A stretch of DNA of 64,000 nucleotides from DTKD01 sp964494345. GTDB lineage: Bacteria > Armatimonadota > UBA5829. The notes beneath the pieces were generated by a model. The model was not told where the DNA came from, did no database searches, and saw only the letters and a list, made by a program, of their open reading frames with translations. Location: contig CAZBSI010000010.1 in NCBI GenBank assembly GCA_964494345.1, forward strand, positions 42,992 through 106,991, written 5' to 3'. Shown in pieces: positions 34,158 to 42,723 of this stretch (position 1 is the first letter of the stretch; every line of letters begins with the position of its first letter). The translations under genes and the position numbers were made by a program.

Positions 34158-34329
34158 CAGCCATCTCCTCTAAACCCTTAATTGCACAGCTACATTCTAC
34201 ACCAATCAGACCCCGGCTGCCAGTGTCATAATTTCCGAACTCAACCCAATAACCTATGCTAATAAATCAGCAAGGGAACTAATGGGGCGATGGAGAAGAT
34301 AGATAGGGTAGTGAATCTGGAGGCACAAT

Positions 34330-34770
34330 GTGAACAACACAGTTAAGCTGATAATCGTTGCAGTTGTCCTGGTCGGGCTGTTCGTCGGGGCACAGCACTT
34401 TTTGCTGAACTCCGGGGGCACGCACGTCTGCGCCCCGGGAGACGGGTGAGGCGGATCATCGACGCAGTCTGCGTCGAATACAAAGCCACCTAAAGCGCTG
34501 CTTTTTATAGTTGCATCTCCGAAAGACTTCTCCGACCAGGATATTGATGAGATATCTCAACTGGATTTAGTCACTTCGCGCGAGGTCGTATTTGTCGTCG
34601 TCGATACAGCAACCCAGGATGGGCAAAGCGCAATCAAGGACTACTCTGTCAAAAAGACCCCGGCTTACCTGTTCATTGGTGCGGGGGACAAACTTCTGAA
34701 GAAGCACGAGGGAAAACTTGACCCGAAGGCAACCCGAAAACTGATAAACGAAGTGACCTCAAAGATCTAA
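34330..34770 (+). CDS. Membrane-anchored thioredoxin-like protein with in-frame UGA (candidate selenoprotein or interrupted gene)
   Basis: A GTG at 34330 with GGAGG six bases upstream opens a frame of 146 codons, interrupted only by a TGA at codon 40 (34447-34449). The first part has a membrane anchor (KLIIVAVVLVGLFVGAQHFL) and ends HVCAPGDG. After the TGA the same frame continues through a Gly/Ser linker into a thioredoxin-like domain (ALLFIVASPKDFSDQDIDEI, VKKTPAYLFIGAGDKLLKKH). Seventeen bases after the TGA is the apical loop of a perfect 8-bp hairpin (34459-34477) whose loop begins with G. This fits bacterial SECIS rules. Loss by mutation or sequencing error remains possible. Confidence 0.55.
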
Positions 34771-34795
34771 GCTGATTTCAAAAAGGATTATTTGA

Positions 34796-35677
34796 TTGGT
34801 TAGCAATCCCAGCATCAGACGTTTCGCCGCTGCCGGCTCGGAACTGAATCTATATTTGGGTGATTGCGTCGCGGGAATGCGCGAGCACATCGCCGATGGC
34901 AGCGTGGACGTTGTTGTAACATCTCCGCCGTATAATCTCGGCGTGCAATATAATGGCTACGACGACACCCAAACGCGTGAACAGTATCTCACGTGGATGG
35001 GCGAGTGGGCGGCAGAAATCTACAGAGTGTTGGCTGAGAACGGCTCACTGTTCTTGAATGTCGGTTCAAAACCCACGGATCCATTAGTGCCATTTCAACT
35101 ACTGAGCGTGATGAATCAACGCTTCAGCCTGCAAAACGTCATACACTGGGTTAAATCTATCGCCATTATGAAAGACGAGGTGGGCAACTACCCATCAATC
35201 ACCCAGGACATCGTCGTCGGGCACTACAAACCTATCAACAGCCAACGGTTTCTAAACGACTGTCACGAATATATATTTCATCTTACAAAATATGGCGCGA
35301 CGCCGCTGGACAGGCTGGCGATTGGTGTGCCATATCAGGATAAAAGCAATGTGAATCGTTGGGCTAACGGCGGCAGCGATTTGCATTGTCGCGGCAATAC
35401 CTGGTTCATCCCTTACGAGACAATCCAGAGCCGTGACAAAGAGCGTCCGCACCCCGCCACATTCCCTGTTGAACTACCATCGCGCTGCATCAGGTTGCAC
35501 GGAGTGGAGCGCACGGGGTTGGTTATGGACCCATTTTTAGGAATAGGCTCAAGCGCTATTGCCTGCGCGAGCCTCGAGGTTCCTTTCGTTGGTTTTGAAC
35601 TGGCGCCGGGCTACTTCCAGGAATCCTGCGAGCGCCTGGCGGCAGTGACAAGTGAATATGAGGTTAATCGAGCTTGA
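34796..35677 (+). CDS. Orphan DNA methyltransferase (beta class)
   Basis: This 293-residue enzyme has VTSPPYNLGVQYNGYDD (motif IV, about 40-56) before DPFLGIGSSAIACASLEVPF (motif I, about 247-266), so the domain order is beta class. TSPPY is usual for N4-cytosine methylation but also occurs in some N6-adenine enzymes. A TTG at 34796 with AAGGAT upstream is the likely start. No restriction gene is near, so it is a solitary methylase, perhaps regulatory. It follows the UGA-containing gene by 25 bases. Confidence 0.87.
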   Translation: MVSNPSIRRFAAAGSELNLYLGDCVAGMREHIADGSVDVVVTSPPYNLGVQYNGYDDTQTREQYLTWMGEWAAEIYRVLAENGSLFLNVGSKPTDPLVPFQLLSVMNQRFSLQNVIHWVKSIAIMKDEVGNYPSITQDIVVGHYKPINSQRFLNDCHEYIFHLTKYGATPLDRLAIGVPYQDKSNVNRWANGGSDLHCRGNTWFIPYETIQSRDKERPHPATFPVELPSRCIRLHGVERTGLVMDPFLGIGSSAIACASLEVPFVGFELAPGYFQESCERLAAVTSEYEVNRA

Positions 35678-35713
35678 GCGTCTGAGCTATGGCTCGAACA
35701 GAAGGAGGCAACG

Positions 35714-36826
35714 ATGAGAAGAAGCAGTATCGTATTGAGAGGGCTAATAGCGGCTCTGTTGGCGCTTGCGGTATGCGGCAGCGTGATGGCGGCCCAAACC
35801 AGGACCAAAAACATCATCTTTATCACCGCCGACGGCCTGCGTTGGGAGGAAGTATTCCGTGGAGCTTCTGAGGAACTGTCCAGCAAGGAAGGCGGCGGGG
35901 TTGCGAACGAGGCCGCGTTTAAGGAGAAGTATTGGCGAGATACTCCGGCGGAGCGTCGAAAGGCTCTTCTGCCGTTTTTCTGGACTACGGTCGCAAAAAA
36001 CGGCCAGATTTATGGCAACCGCGACCTCGGCAGCGAATCGAGGGTGGAGAATCCGTACTGGTTCTCATATCCTGGCTACAGCGAGATGCTGTGCGGATAT
36101 GTCGATAAGGAAGTCAACAGTAACGATCTGAAAAACAACCCTAACGTCAGTGTGCTGGAGTGGCTGCATCGGAAGCCTGCATTCAAAGACAAAGTGGCGG
36201 CGTTCGGTTCGTGGGATGCGCTGTCGTTCATACTTAATCGCGACAGGGCCGGGTTCTGCATCAACAACGGCCTCGAGCCTGTAACAGGCAAAATATCCCC
36301 TCGTCAGCAGCTTCTTAACGCCCTGAAGGCGGAGACTGTCGATCTTAGCCCTGGTTCGCCGCCGGACTCACTTATGTTCTACAGCGCGCTGGAGCATTTC
36401 AAACAGAGCAAACCCCGTGTGATCTATATTATGCTCGGCTGGACTGACGTTGCGGCACACCGTGGGCGCTATGATGAGTATCTCAAAGCTGCTAAACTCT
36501 ACGACGAATACGTTCGAAAGATTTGGGAGACAGCGCAGTCGATGCCGGAGTATAAGGGCACGACTACTCTGATTATGACCACCGACCACGGCCGCGGCGA
36601 AGTCGGCCCAAAGTGGAAGGATCATTGGTCGGGAGTTCCCGGCTCTGAGAAGACCTGGATGGCATTTATGGGCCCGGATACCACTGCGTTGGGTGAACGA
36701 CAGAATGTCGAAGAGGTCACCAACAGCCAGTTCGCGGCGACTCTGGCCTACCTGCTCGGCGAAAACTACAACGCCGCCCAGCCAAAGGCTGGCAAAGTCA
36801 TCCAAGACGTCGTCAAAGGCAAATAA
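35714..36826 (+). CDS. Exported alkaline-phosphatase-superfamily hydrolase
   Basis: The 370-residue protein begins with a signal peptide (about residues 8-27, ending VMAAQ). The mature part has IIFITADGLRWEEVF, the first metal aspartate. FSYPGYSEMLCG contains a Ser that may be the nucleophile, GWTDVAAHRGRY a metal Asp and His, and MTTDHGRG and DHWSG the remaining Asp-His sites. This layout is that of type I phosphodiesterase or metalloenzyme members of the superfamily; the substrate is unknown. AAGGAGG lies before the ATG. Confidence 0.82.
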   Translation: MRRSSIVLRGLIAALLALAVCGSVMAAQTRTKNIIFITADGLRWEEVFRGASEELSSKEGGGVANEAAFKEKYWRDTPAERRKALLPFFWTTVAKNGQIYGNRDLGSESRVENPYWFSYPGYSEMLCGYVDKEVNSNDLKNNPNVSVLEWLHRKPAFKDKVAAFGSWDALSFILNRDRAGFCINNGLEPVTGKISPRQQLLNALKAETVDLSPGSPPDSLMFYSALEHFKQSKPRVIYIMLGWTDVAAHRGRYDEYLKAAKLYDEYVRKIWETAQSMPEYKGTTTLIMTTDHGRGEVGPKWKDHWSGVPGSEKTWMAFMGPDTTALGERQNVEEVTNSQFAATLAYLLGENYNAAQPKAGKVIQDVVKGK

Positions 36827-36851
36827 CTTACACTGATTTACCAAAAAAGAT

Positions 36852-36877
36852 GGGTGGCGGGTCTCAAATCGCCACCC
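36852..36877 (-). terminator. Intrinsic terminator of the desulfhydrase-like gene
   Basis: On the minus strand GGGTGGCG and CGCCACCC form a perfect 8-bp stem with a 10-base loop, then ATC and six Ts. It lies about 30 bases after the minus-strand stop at 36908. The stem is related to the dispersed TGGCGAT element. Confidence 0.65.
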
Positions 36878-36907
36878 TCTCCCAACCTCCAACTACTAAC
36901 CTCCAAA

Positions 36908-37918
36908 CTACATCCTAGTCAACTTCGCCAAGCCCCTGAACTCCTTCTCAAAAGCGAACAAAATCGGCACTCCACCGGTGTGTATGAAGACCACGGTCCT
37001 GTCCGTATCTATCAGCTTCCGGCGCGCCATATCCAGCATCCCGGACACTGCTTTTCCCGTATAAACAGGGTCCACCAAAAGCGCTTCGGTCCTGGCAAGC
37101 TCAAGCGCGGCAGCGTTGCCGGCTTCGCTTGAAACCCCGTACTTTTCACCGTAGTAGCCGTCCTCGATATGCAAGCTCTGCGCATCCACCGGACACTCAA
37201 TACCGAGCAACTCAGATGCCTGTGGAGCCACCCGGCCCACAATTTCTCTGATATTAGCCGCGCTTCTGGACACGCTTACGCCCACAACTTCAGATTCTGG
37301 TAAGAATAATTCCGCGCCGATTGTTGTGCCCGTGATAGTTCCCGCTGACCCCACCGCGAGGAAAATATATGCGTTCTTATCCTCATCAGCCAACTGCGTC
37401 GAAAGCTCTCGAATGCCCGCGACGTATCCCAGCGCCCCGTATGGACTGGAGCCGCCTACTGGGATCACATACGGCGTGTGGCCTTCTGCGGTCAGTTTAT
37501 CGGACTCAGCCTGCATAGCCGCCGACATCTCGTCGACCGTAGCATCCTTCATAAACCTGATATCCGCATCGAACATCACGTCCAGCAGCAGATTACCCTG
37601 CAACACGTCGAAATCCGGCCCGCCTAAAAATAAAATGCACCGGTCAATTCCAACTTTTCGACATGCCGCTGCGGTCAATCTGGCGAAATTCGACTGCGGC
37701 CCACCGCAGGTGATGACCACATCCGCGCCTTTGGCCATCGCATCCGCCATAATAAACTCCAGCTTGCGGACTTTGTTGCCTCCCAGACCCAGCGATGTGC
37801 AGTCATCTCGTTTAATCAACAGTTTTCTCAGGCCAACGCGCTCCGCCAGCCTCGGAGCATCTTCAAGCGGCGTCGGCGGGTGCATTAACGGTATGCGAGC
37901 AATATCATTCAGTCTCAT
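36908..37918 (-). CDS. D-cysteine desulfhydrase/ACC deaminase family PLP enzyme
   Basis: This 336-residue fold-type II PLP enzyme has LIKRDDCTSLGLGGNKVRKLE, with the PLP lysine in GGNK. VITCGGPQSNFARLTAAACR, VPVGGSSPYGALGYVAGIRE and LAVGSAGTITGTTIGAELF follow. The family includes D-cysteine desulfhydrase, ACC deaminase and L-cysteate lyase, and these cannot be separated by eye. The internal YGVSSEAGNAAALELARTE and the end, VFIHTGGVPILFAF, favour the desulfhydrase-like branch. It stands alone on the minus strand. Confidence 0.83.
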   Translation of the reverse strand: MRLNDIARIPLMHPPTPLEDAPRLAERVGLRKLLIKRDDCTSLGLGGNKVRKLEFIMADAMAKGADVVITCGGPQSNFARLTAAACRKVGIDRCILFLGGPDFDVLQGNLLLDVMFDADIRFMKDATVDEMSAAMQAESDKLTAEGHTPYVIPVGGSSPYGALGYVAGIRELSTQLADEDKNAYIFLAVGSAGTITGTTIGAELFLPESEVVGVSVSRSAANIREIVGRVAPQASELLGIECPVDAQSLHIEDGYYGEKYGVSSEAGNAAALELARTEALLVDPVYTGKAVSGMLDMARRKLIDTDRTVVFIHTGGVPILFAFEKEFRGLAKLTRM

Positions 37919-38046
37919 AGCAGACCTCTAAAAACAGTATATGGCGGAGCAACGGCCGCCGGAATTTGTTTATCGCCCGGCTATTACTTTCCCTTCTAAT
38001 GGCAACCATCAAAACGACAAATCGCAGGCTACGTTAACAATCCGTT

Positions 38047-38640
38047 CCGATGTCCGATATCCGAGCTTCGAAGTCCGATCAACCTCTTTGGCTAACCAGA
38101 TTACGCCACGATATCGTTATTTCGGGCTTTCGCCCCTTTCTGGTTTTCGCGTTTTCCCTTCCCAAAATTCCGTCCGCCCTCCCACTCATGTCCTTTCCAC
38201 CTCCCACCCATGTCATTTCGCCCCTGTCATTTCGACCTCCCACCCCTGTCATTTCGAACGAAGTGAGAAATCTGCTTTTTCCGATGTCCGATATCCGAGC
38301 TTCGAAGTCCGATCAAGCCCTCTTGAGCTAACCAGATTACGCCACCATATCGTTATTTCCGGCTTTTGCTTCTTTCGCGTTTTTCCTTCCCATCACTTCG
38401 TCCGTCCTCCCACTCATGTCCTTTCCACCTCCCACCCATGTCATTTCGCCCCTGTCATTTCGACCTCCCACCCCTGTCATTTCGAACGAAGTGAGAAATC
38501 TGCTTTTCCGATGTCCGATATCCGAGCTTCGAAGTCCGATCAAGTCCTCTTGAGCTAACCAGATTACCCCATCATATCGTGATTTCTAATTTTCGCCCCT
38601 TTCTGGTTTTCGCGTTTTCCCTTCTCCTCTCCCACTGCTG
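38047..38640. repeat. Tandem array of about 235-bp units
   Basis: Units starting CCGATGTCCGATATCCGAGC begin at 38047, 38281 and 38518, spaced 234 and 237 bases. The third is cut short near 38640. Each unit contains CTAACCAGATTACGCC, a pyrimidine-rich stretch, and (units 1-2) a GTCATTTCGAACGAAGTGAG element. The 37919-38678 gap holds only this array and the next promoter; the open frames through it are not convincing genes. Confidence 0.88.
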
Positions 38641-38643
38641 TGC

Positions 38644-38672
38644 TTGCACAAATTGGCTGCACTGCATAATAT
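38644..38672 (+). promoter_or_regulatory. Promoter before the radical SAM gene
   Basis: TTGCAC at 38644-38649, 17 bases and TAATAT at 38667-38672. The expected start is at about the ATG at 38679, where no Shine-Dalgarno is seen, so the message may be leaderless. Confidence 0.45.
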
Positions 38673-38678
38673 GTAAAT

Positions 38679-40382
38679 ATGGCGATAGACCTGCAGGCGA
38701 GGGCACGTGCGCGGTTGGCGCGTGAGCACGGTGGAATAGAGATCAACAGGGCAGCTTCGGTGCGCTTTGCGCTGGGGTTCCCCAACGTTTATGCTGTTGG
38801 AATGGCGTCGTTAGGCTACCAACTCGTCTACGCGCTGATTAACGAGCACGCGGAAGCATCCTGCGAACGCTTCTTTTTGCCAGACCCCGAGGACCTCAAC
38901 GAGCACGAAAGATCGCGCGTAGAGCTGTTTACCCTGGAGAGCCTGTCCTCGTTGTCCCAGTTCGATGTTGTGGCATTTTCTGTGAGCTGGGAGTTGGACT
39001 ATGTAAATGTATTGCGAATGCTTCGGCTGGCCAATATCCCTATGTGCAGTGAGGATCGCGACGAGACTCGGCCGTTGATAATCGCTGGCGGTCCGTGCGC
39101 CACTTTTAACCCGGAGCCATTGGCGGATTTTATCGACGTGTTTGTAGTCGGTGACGGCGAGGAGACGATACCGCAGCTTATCGACTCTATCAACTCTACG
39201 CGCGAATCGCCCCGGTCAGAGGCGCTCTCTCAGCTTTCAAATATCCCTGGAGTCTATGTGCCTGCATTGTATGAACCGCTCTACGACACCGACGGCAAGT
39301 TGCGCCAAGTTATAAATTACAAGCCGGCGCCTGCAAAAGTCAGCCGTGCGATCGCAACCGACCTGACAGTTCATCCTGCCGGTTCTACAATACGCACATC
39401 GGAAGCCGAATTTGGCGAGATTCAGCTAATTGAAGTTATGCGTGGATGCGGCAGGCAATGTCGTTTTTGTGTGGCGGGATACATCAACCGCCCGCCGTGG
39501 GTGCGCAAAATAGGGGCAATCCCGGATGTGGGCAGGCACGGTCTTGTAGGGCCGGCGGTTTTCGACCACCCCGAAGCGGAAAGACTATGCGAAGAAATCG
39601 TGCAGGCTGGGGGCCAATTTACTGTATCATCGGTTCGCCTGGAGACGATCACCCCTGCGACGGCCGAATTGATGGCAAAAGGCGGACAGAAAACCCTCAC
39701 CATTGCCCCGGAGGCCGCCACCGAACGTCTCCGAGCCGTTATAAACAAAAACTCCACCGATCAGCAGATACGCCAGGCTGTTGCGGCGGCGCGTGATGCA
39801 GGTATATCCCGCATCAAAATGTATTTTATGATCGGCCTGCCCACCGAGACCGACGACGACGTTATCGCGATTTCCGAGCTTGCGGGTAACTTAGCCGCTG
39901 AATTTCCAAGTGTTGATTTTCATGTCTCCGCGAGTTGCTTTGTTCCCAAACCCTGGACGCCGTTTCAATGGTGCGAGATGGAGCAGGAACGAGTGCTCCG
40001 TCGCAGGTTCGCCACTCTCAAAAAGAGCATACTATCCATAGGTGGCGTGCGATTTTCCGGCGAAAGCCCCAGGCTTGCGACCGTGCAGGGCTATCTCGCG
40101 AGGGGTGACCGCAGAATCGGCGACATTTTGGAATCTGCAGCTAACAACGACGGAGATTACCCTGCCGCGGTGCGCTCCACTGGCGTTGATGTCTCATCGT
40201 ATATTTACCGCGCGCGAGAACGCGCGGAACTGCTGCCGTGGGATCATGTTGATGCTCGCATCAAAAAGAGCTATCTATGGAAAGAGTATTCCAAGTCGCT
40301 GAAAGGAGAGCCTACCAAGCCGTGCAAGCTCGGCAAATGCACGACTTGCGGCGCCTGCGTGCTGCCTGATGAGGATTCCTAA
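38679..40382 (+). CDS. B12-binding-type radical SAM protein (TIGR03960-like)
   Basis: The 567-residue protein has an N-terminal B12-binding-like Rossmann region (about 30-170; FPNVYAVGMASLGYQLVYAL, GGPCATFNPEPLADFIDVFV, GDGEE). The radical SAM core has CxxxCxxC in RGCGRQCRFCVAGYINRPPW. KMYFMIGLPTETDDDVIAI and VSASCFVPKPWTPFQW follow. The C-terminus carries a further cysteine cluster, CKLGKCTTCGAC. This matches a conserved family with no assigned reaction. The next gene starts inside its last 14 bases, so translation is coupled. Confidence 0.87.
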   Translation: MAIDLQARARARLAREHGGIEINRAASVRFALGFPNVYAVGMASLGYQLVYALINEHAEASCERFFLPDPEDLNEHERSRVELFTLESLSSLSQFDVVAFSVSWELDYVNVLRMLRLANIPMCSEDRDETRPLIIAGGPCATFNPEPLADFIDVFVVGDGEETIPQLIDSINSTRESPRSEALSQLSNIPGVYVPALYEPLYDTDGKLRQVINYKPAPAKVSRAIATDLTVHPAGSTIRTSEAEFGEIQLIEVMRGCGRQCRFCVAGYINRPPWVRKIGAIPDVGRHGLVGPAVFDHPEAERLCEEIVQAGGQFTVSSVRLETITPATAELMAKGGQKTLTIAPEAATERLRAVINKNSTDQQIRQAVAAARDAGISRIKMYFMIGLPTETDDDVIAISELAGNLAAEFPSVDFHVSASCFVPKPWTPFQWCEMEQERVLRRRFATLKKSILSIGGVRFSGESPRLATVQGYLARGDRRIGDILESAANNDGDYPAAVRSTGVDVSSYIYRARERAELLPWDHVDARIKKSYLWKEYSKSLKGEPTKPCKLGKCTTCGACVLPDEDS

Positions 40383-41193
40383 CTGGTATCGAATCGATTC
40401 CGCCGGGTTACGCTATTATGTACCCTGGCATTTTCAGGCCTCTAACCTCGTCGACTGCGGTTTCAGCACGCGCATTGGCGGGGTCAGCAAACCGCCGTTT
40501 GATACACTTAACCTGTCCCTTGCAGTGTCAGATAACCGCGACGATGTCCTTACAAACAGAAAATTATTCGCCTCAGCCCTTGGCTTCGATCCGGCGCGCA
40601 TTGTCGTGCCGGATCAGGTTCATTCTAACGTGGTGCGCAGGGTAGATGAGGCTGACGCAGGCTCTGGCGCTTTTGATCACGACAACGCAATCCGCGGCAC
40701 CGATGCTTTGATCACCAATGCCCCAAACCTTCCCCTGGCGTTGCACTTCGCCGACTGCGTCGGGGTGCTCTTTCTCGACCCGTTAAAAAGGGCTATCGGA
40801 GTTGCGCATGCTGGTTGGCGGGGCACTGTGGAGGGCATCGTATGTGAAACAATCGATGCGATGAGCCGCGAATTTGACACGGAGCCGAGCACGCTGCTTG
40901 CAGCCATCTGCCCCGCCATTGAGCGTCACTGCTACGAAGTCGGTGAAGATGTCGCCGGCCGATTTTTCCACATATTTCCCAACGAAAACGTGATTTCTCC
41001 GGCCGGGCGTGGGAAGTGGTATGTTGATCTCAAGATGGCGAACCGCGTAATGCTTCATCGCGCTGGAGTCGAAGATACGAATATTGCGATCAGTGAACAT
41101 TGCACATGCTGCGGTTTTGATGAATTCTTTAGCTACAGACGCGACCGCGCAACCGGACGCATGGGCGGCTGGATTTCCCTCAGACCCCTGTAA
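40369..41193 (+). CDS. pgeF: YfiH/PgeF multicopper-oxidase-fold (laccase-domain) protein
   Basis: This 274-residue protein belongs to the YfiH family, reported as purine nucleoside phosphorylase/polyphenol oxidase and as a peptidoglycan editing factor. Key parts are GFSTRIGGVSKPPFDTLNLS, VVPDQVHSNVVR with metal His, LHFADCVGVLFLDP with metal Cys, GVAHAGWRGTVEGI with the second His, and the end TCCGFDEFFSYRRD. It overlaps the preceding gene by 14 bases. Location just upstream of the yggS-sepF group is seen in many bacteria. Confidence 0.88.
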   Translation: MRIPNWYRIDSAGLRYYVPWHFQASNLVDCGFSTRIGGVSKPPFDTLNLSLAVSDNRDDVLTNRKLFASALGFDPARIVVPDQVHSNVVRRVDEADAGSGAFDHDNAIRGTDALITNAPNLPLALHFADCVGVLFLDPLKRAIGVAHAGWRGTVEGIVCETIDAMSREFDTEPSTLLAAICPAIERHCYEVGEDVAGRFFHIFPNENVISPAGRGKWYVDLKMANRVMLHRAGVEDTNIAISEHCTCCGFDEFFSYRRDRATGRMGGWISLRPL

Positions 41194-41227
41194 AAGTACA
41201 TGCGTAAAATATTATGCAATAATATGC

Positions 41228-41257
41228 TTGACAGGGAAGGTGATTAGGTGTGATACT
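41228..41257 (+). promoter_or_regulatory. Promoter of the yggS-sepF-proC cluster
   Basis: TTGACA at 41228-41233, an 18-base spacer and GATACT at 41252-41257. The leader to the yggS ATG would be about 75 bases. Confidence 0.5.
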
Positions 41258-41338
41258 TATAAGCTAATAGCAGAAGGTCGCTAGTAATCCTGTGATTACC
41301 GGTGATTACTTTATGTTAGATGTTCTTAGCAATTATAC

Positions 41339-42013
41339 ATGTCTAGTATCTCTGAGAATTTGCGCATCGTTGAAGACCGCATAGATCAGGCGGCCCGAAG
41401 ATCCGGAAGAAGTCGACAGGATGTCACCCTCATCACTGTCACCAAAACCAGATCAGTCGAACAGATCAATGAGGCCTTAGCAGCCGGTGCGACCGATATC
41501 GGCGAAAATTATGTCCAGGAAGCACAGGACAAATACGCAGAGATCGGAGATTCGGCAAGGTGGCATATGATCGGCCACCTGCAGCGCAACAAGGCGCGAC
41601 ACGCAGTCGAGGTATTCTCGATGATACACAGCGTGGATAGCTTGGAGCTGGCCGAGCAAATCGGCAGACGTTGCACGGCCATCGGTAAAAAGATGGATGT
41701 GCTGATCGAGGTGAAAATATCACCTGAAGCGACCAAATTTGGCGTCGATCCGGAGAGTACTCTGGCCCTGGCGTCCAAGGTTGCACAAGTTTCGGGGCTG
41801 AAGTTGTGCGGGTTGATGGGAATGGCTCCGTTTGAGCAGGACCCAAAGGATACTCGCCCATTCTTCAGAGCTATGAAAAAACTCTGGGACAAGCTGCCGG
41901 ATGAGCAGCGGGTTTACCTCTCAATGGGGATGACCTCGGATTATGAGGTCGCCATAGAAGAGGGATCGAATATGGTGCGTATCGGCACGGCCATTTTCGG
42001 TCCGAGAGGATAA
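41339..42013 (+). CDS. yggS: PLP homeostasis protein YggS/PROSC
   Basis: This 224-residue PLP-binding barrel protein keeps vitamin B6 and amino-acid pools balanced; no enzyme activity is known. Visible are VTLITVTKTRSVEQI with the PLP lysine in TVTKT, DIGENYVQEAQDKY, RWHMIGHLQRNKAR, the IHSVDSLELA turn, and LSMGMTSDYEVAIEEGSNMV near the end. The length is normal. No Shine-Dalgarno is seen before the ATG. It opens the conserved yggS-sepF-proC-yggT-divIVA order. Confidence 0.95.
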   Translation: MSSISENLRIVEDRIDQAARRSGRSRQDVTLITVTKTRSVEQINEALAAGATDIGENYVQEAQDKYAEIGDSARWHMIGHLQRNKARHAVEVFSMIHSVDSLELAEQIGRRCTAIGKKMDVLIEVKISPEATKFGVDPESTLALASKVAQVSGLKLCGLMGMAPFEQDPKDTRPFFRAMKKLWDKLPDEQRVYLSMGMTSDYEVAIEEGSNMVRIGTAIFGPRG

Positions 42014-42219
42014 AATCAGCCCAGCGCAATGCTCGATCGAGAAATCTCGACGGGCCGAAGTTATAACTAAATATGATTGTCCACCCGGCAGCATAAGCTG
42101 CCACTGTCCGCGGATGCAGGATGCGTCCGCATATCCGGTGCGCTGAGTCACGGATTAGGAGTGGACGCCCAACACCCAACCATGGCTGGCACCAATACCC
42201 AAATGGGAGGGTCAAGAGC

Positions 42220-42669
42220 GTGAAAGCAGCACCACAAGAAGAGTATTATGATGATCAGCCGAAGGGCCTTATAGGGCGCTTGCTGGAAAAAGTTGGTTTC
42301 GGCGGATACGATGACGAAGAGGATTATTCCGACGAAGACGTATCCCGAAAGAAACCTGCCGTGTTGCGCGTGCAACAAGCCAAAATGCACTACGTATCAG
42401 TTTGGCACACGATAAAGAAATTGGACAGCGCACGACAGGCCGCAGATGGCTTAAAGGCAGGCCATCAGCAGATTGTGAACCTTGAACAGGCGGCGCCGGA
42501 GGACAGACTCCGCATAACGGATTTTCTCAACGGCGTAGCTTATGCTCTGGACGGGGTCATCGAGAGAGTCGGCGAGGGGGTCTATCTTTATACCCCGCGC
42601 AACTATCACGTCGAAGTAGAAGACGAGGAAGACGGCCGCAGAGCACACAGCACATTTACCGATAACTAA
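42220..42669 (+). CDS. sepF: Cell division protein SepF
   Basis: SepF anchors FtsZ to the membrane. The GTG at 42220, after GGGAGG, gives 149 residues. These include an N-terminal stretch with acidic linker (PKGLIGRLLEKVGFGGYDDE) and the conserved core (about 65-140): QQIVNLEQAAPEDRLRITDF, LNGVAYALDGVIERVG and VYLYTPRNYHVEV. Upstream extension of the frame is not conserved-looking. An intrinsic hairpin follows, so only part of transcription may go on to proC. Confidence 0.92.
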   Translation: MKAAPQEEYYDDQPKGLIGRLLEKVGFGGYDDEEDYSDEDVSRKKPAVLRVQQAKMHYVSVWHTIKKLDSARQAADGLKAGHQQIVNLEQAAPEDRLRITDFLNGVAYALDGVIERVGEGVYLYTPRNYHVEVEDEEDGRRAHSTFTDN

Positions 42670-42676
42670 CACATCG

Positions 42677-42700
42677 AAGACCCGGTGTATGCCGGGTCTT
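42677..42700 (+). terminator. Hairpin between sepF and proC
   Basis: AAGACCCGG (42677-42685), loop TGTATG and CCGGGTCTT (42692-42700) make a perfect 9-bp stem followed by TGTCTT. It lies just before the proC start and may attenuate the cluster. Confidence 0.65.
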
Positions 42701-42723
42701 TGTCTTACAAATGGAGCACTGAC

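Noticed and set aside
34796..35677. Restriction-modification system
   Set aside because: No endonuclease or specificity gene flanks the methylase; neighbours are a thioredoxin-like gene and a phosphatase-type gene.
37941..38558. Frames through the 235-bp repeats
   Set aside because: They only translate the tandem repeats, have no ribosome binding site and show no protein-like composition.
38047..38640. CRISPR array
   Set aside because: Units of 235 bp without short repeats and unique spacers, and no cas genes in the window.
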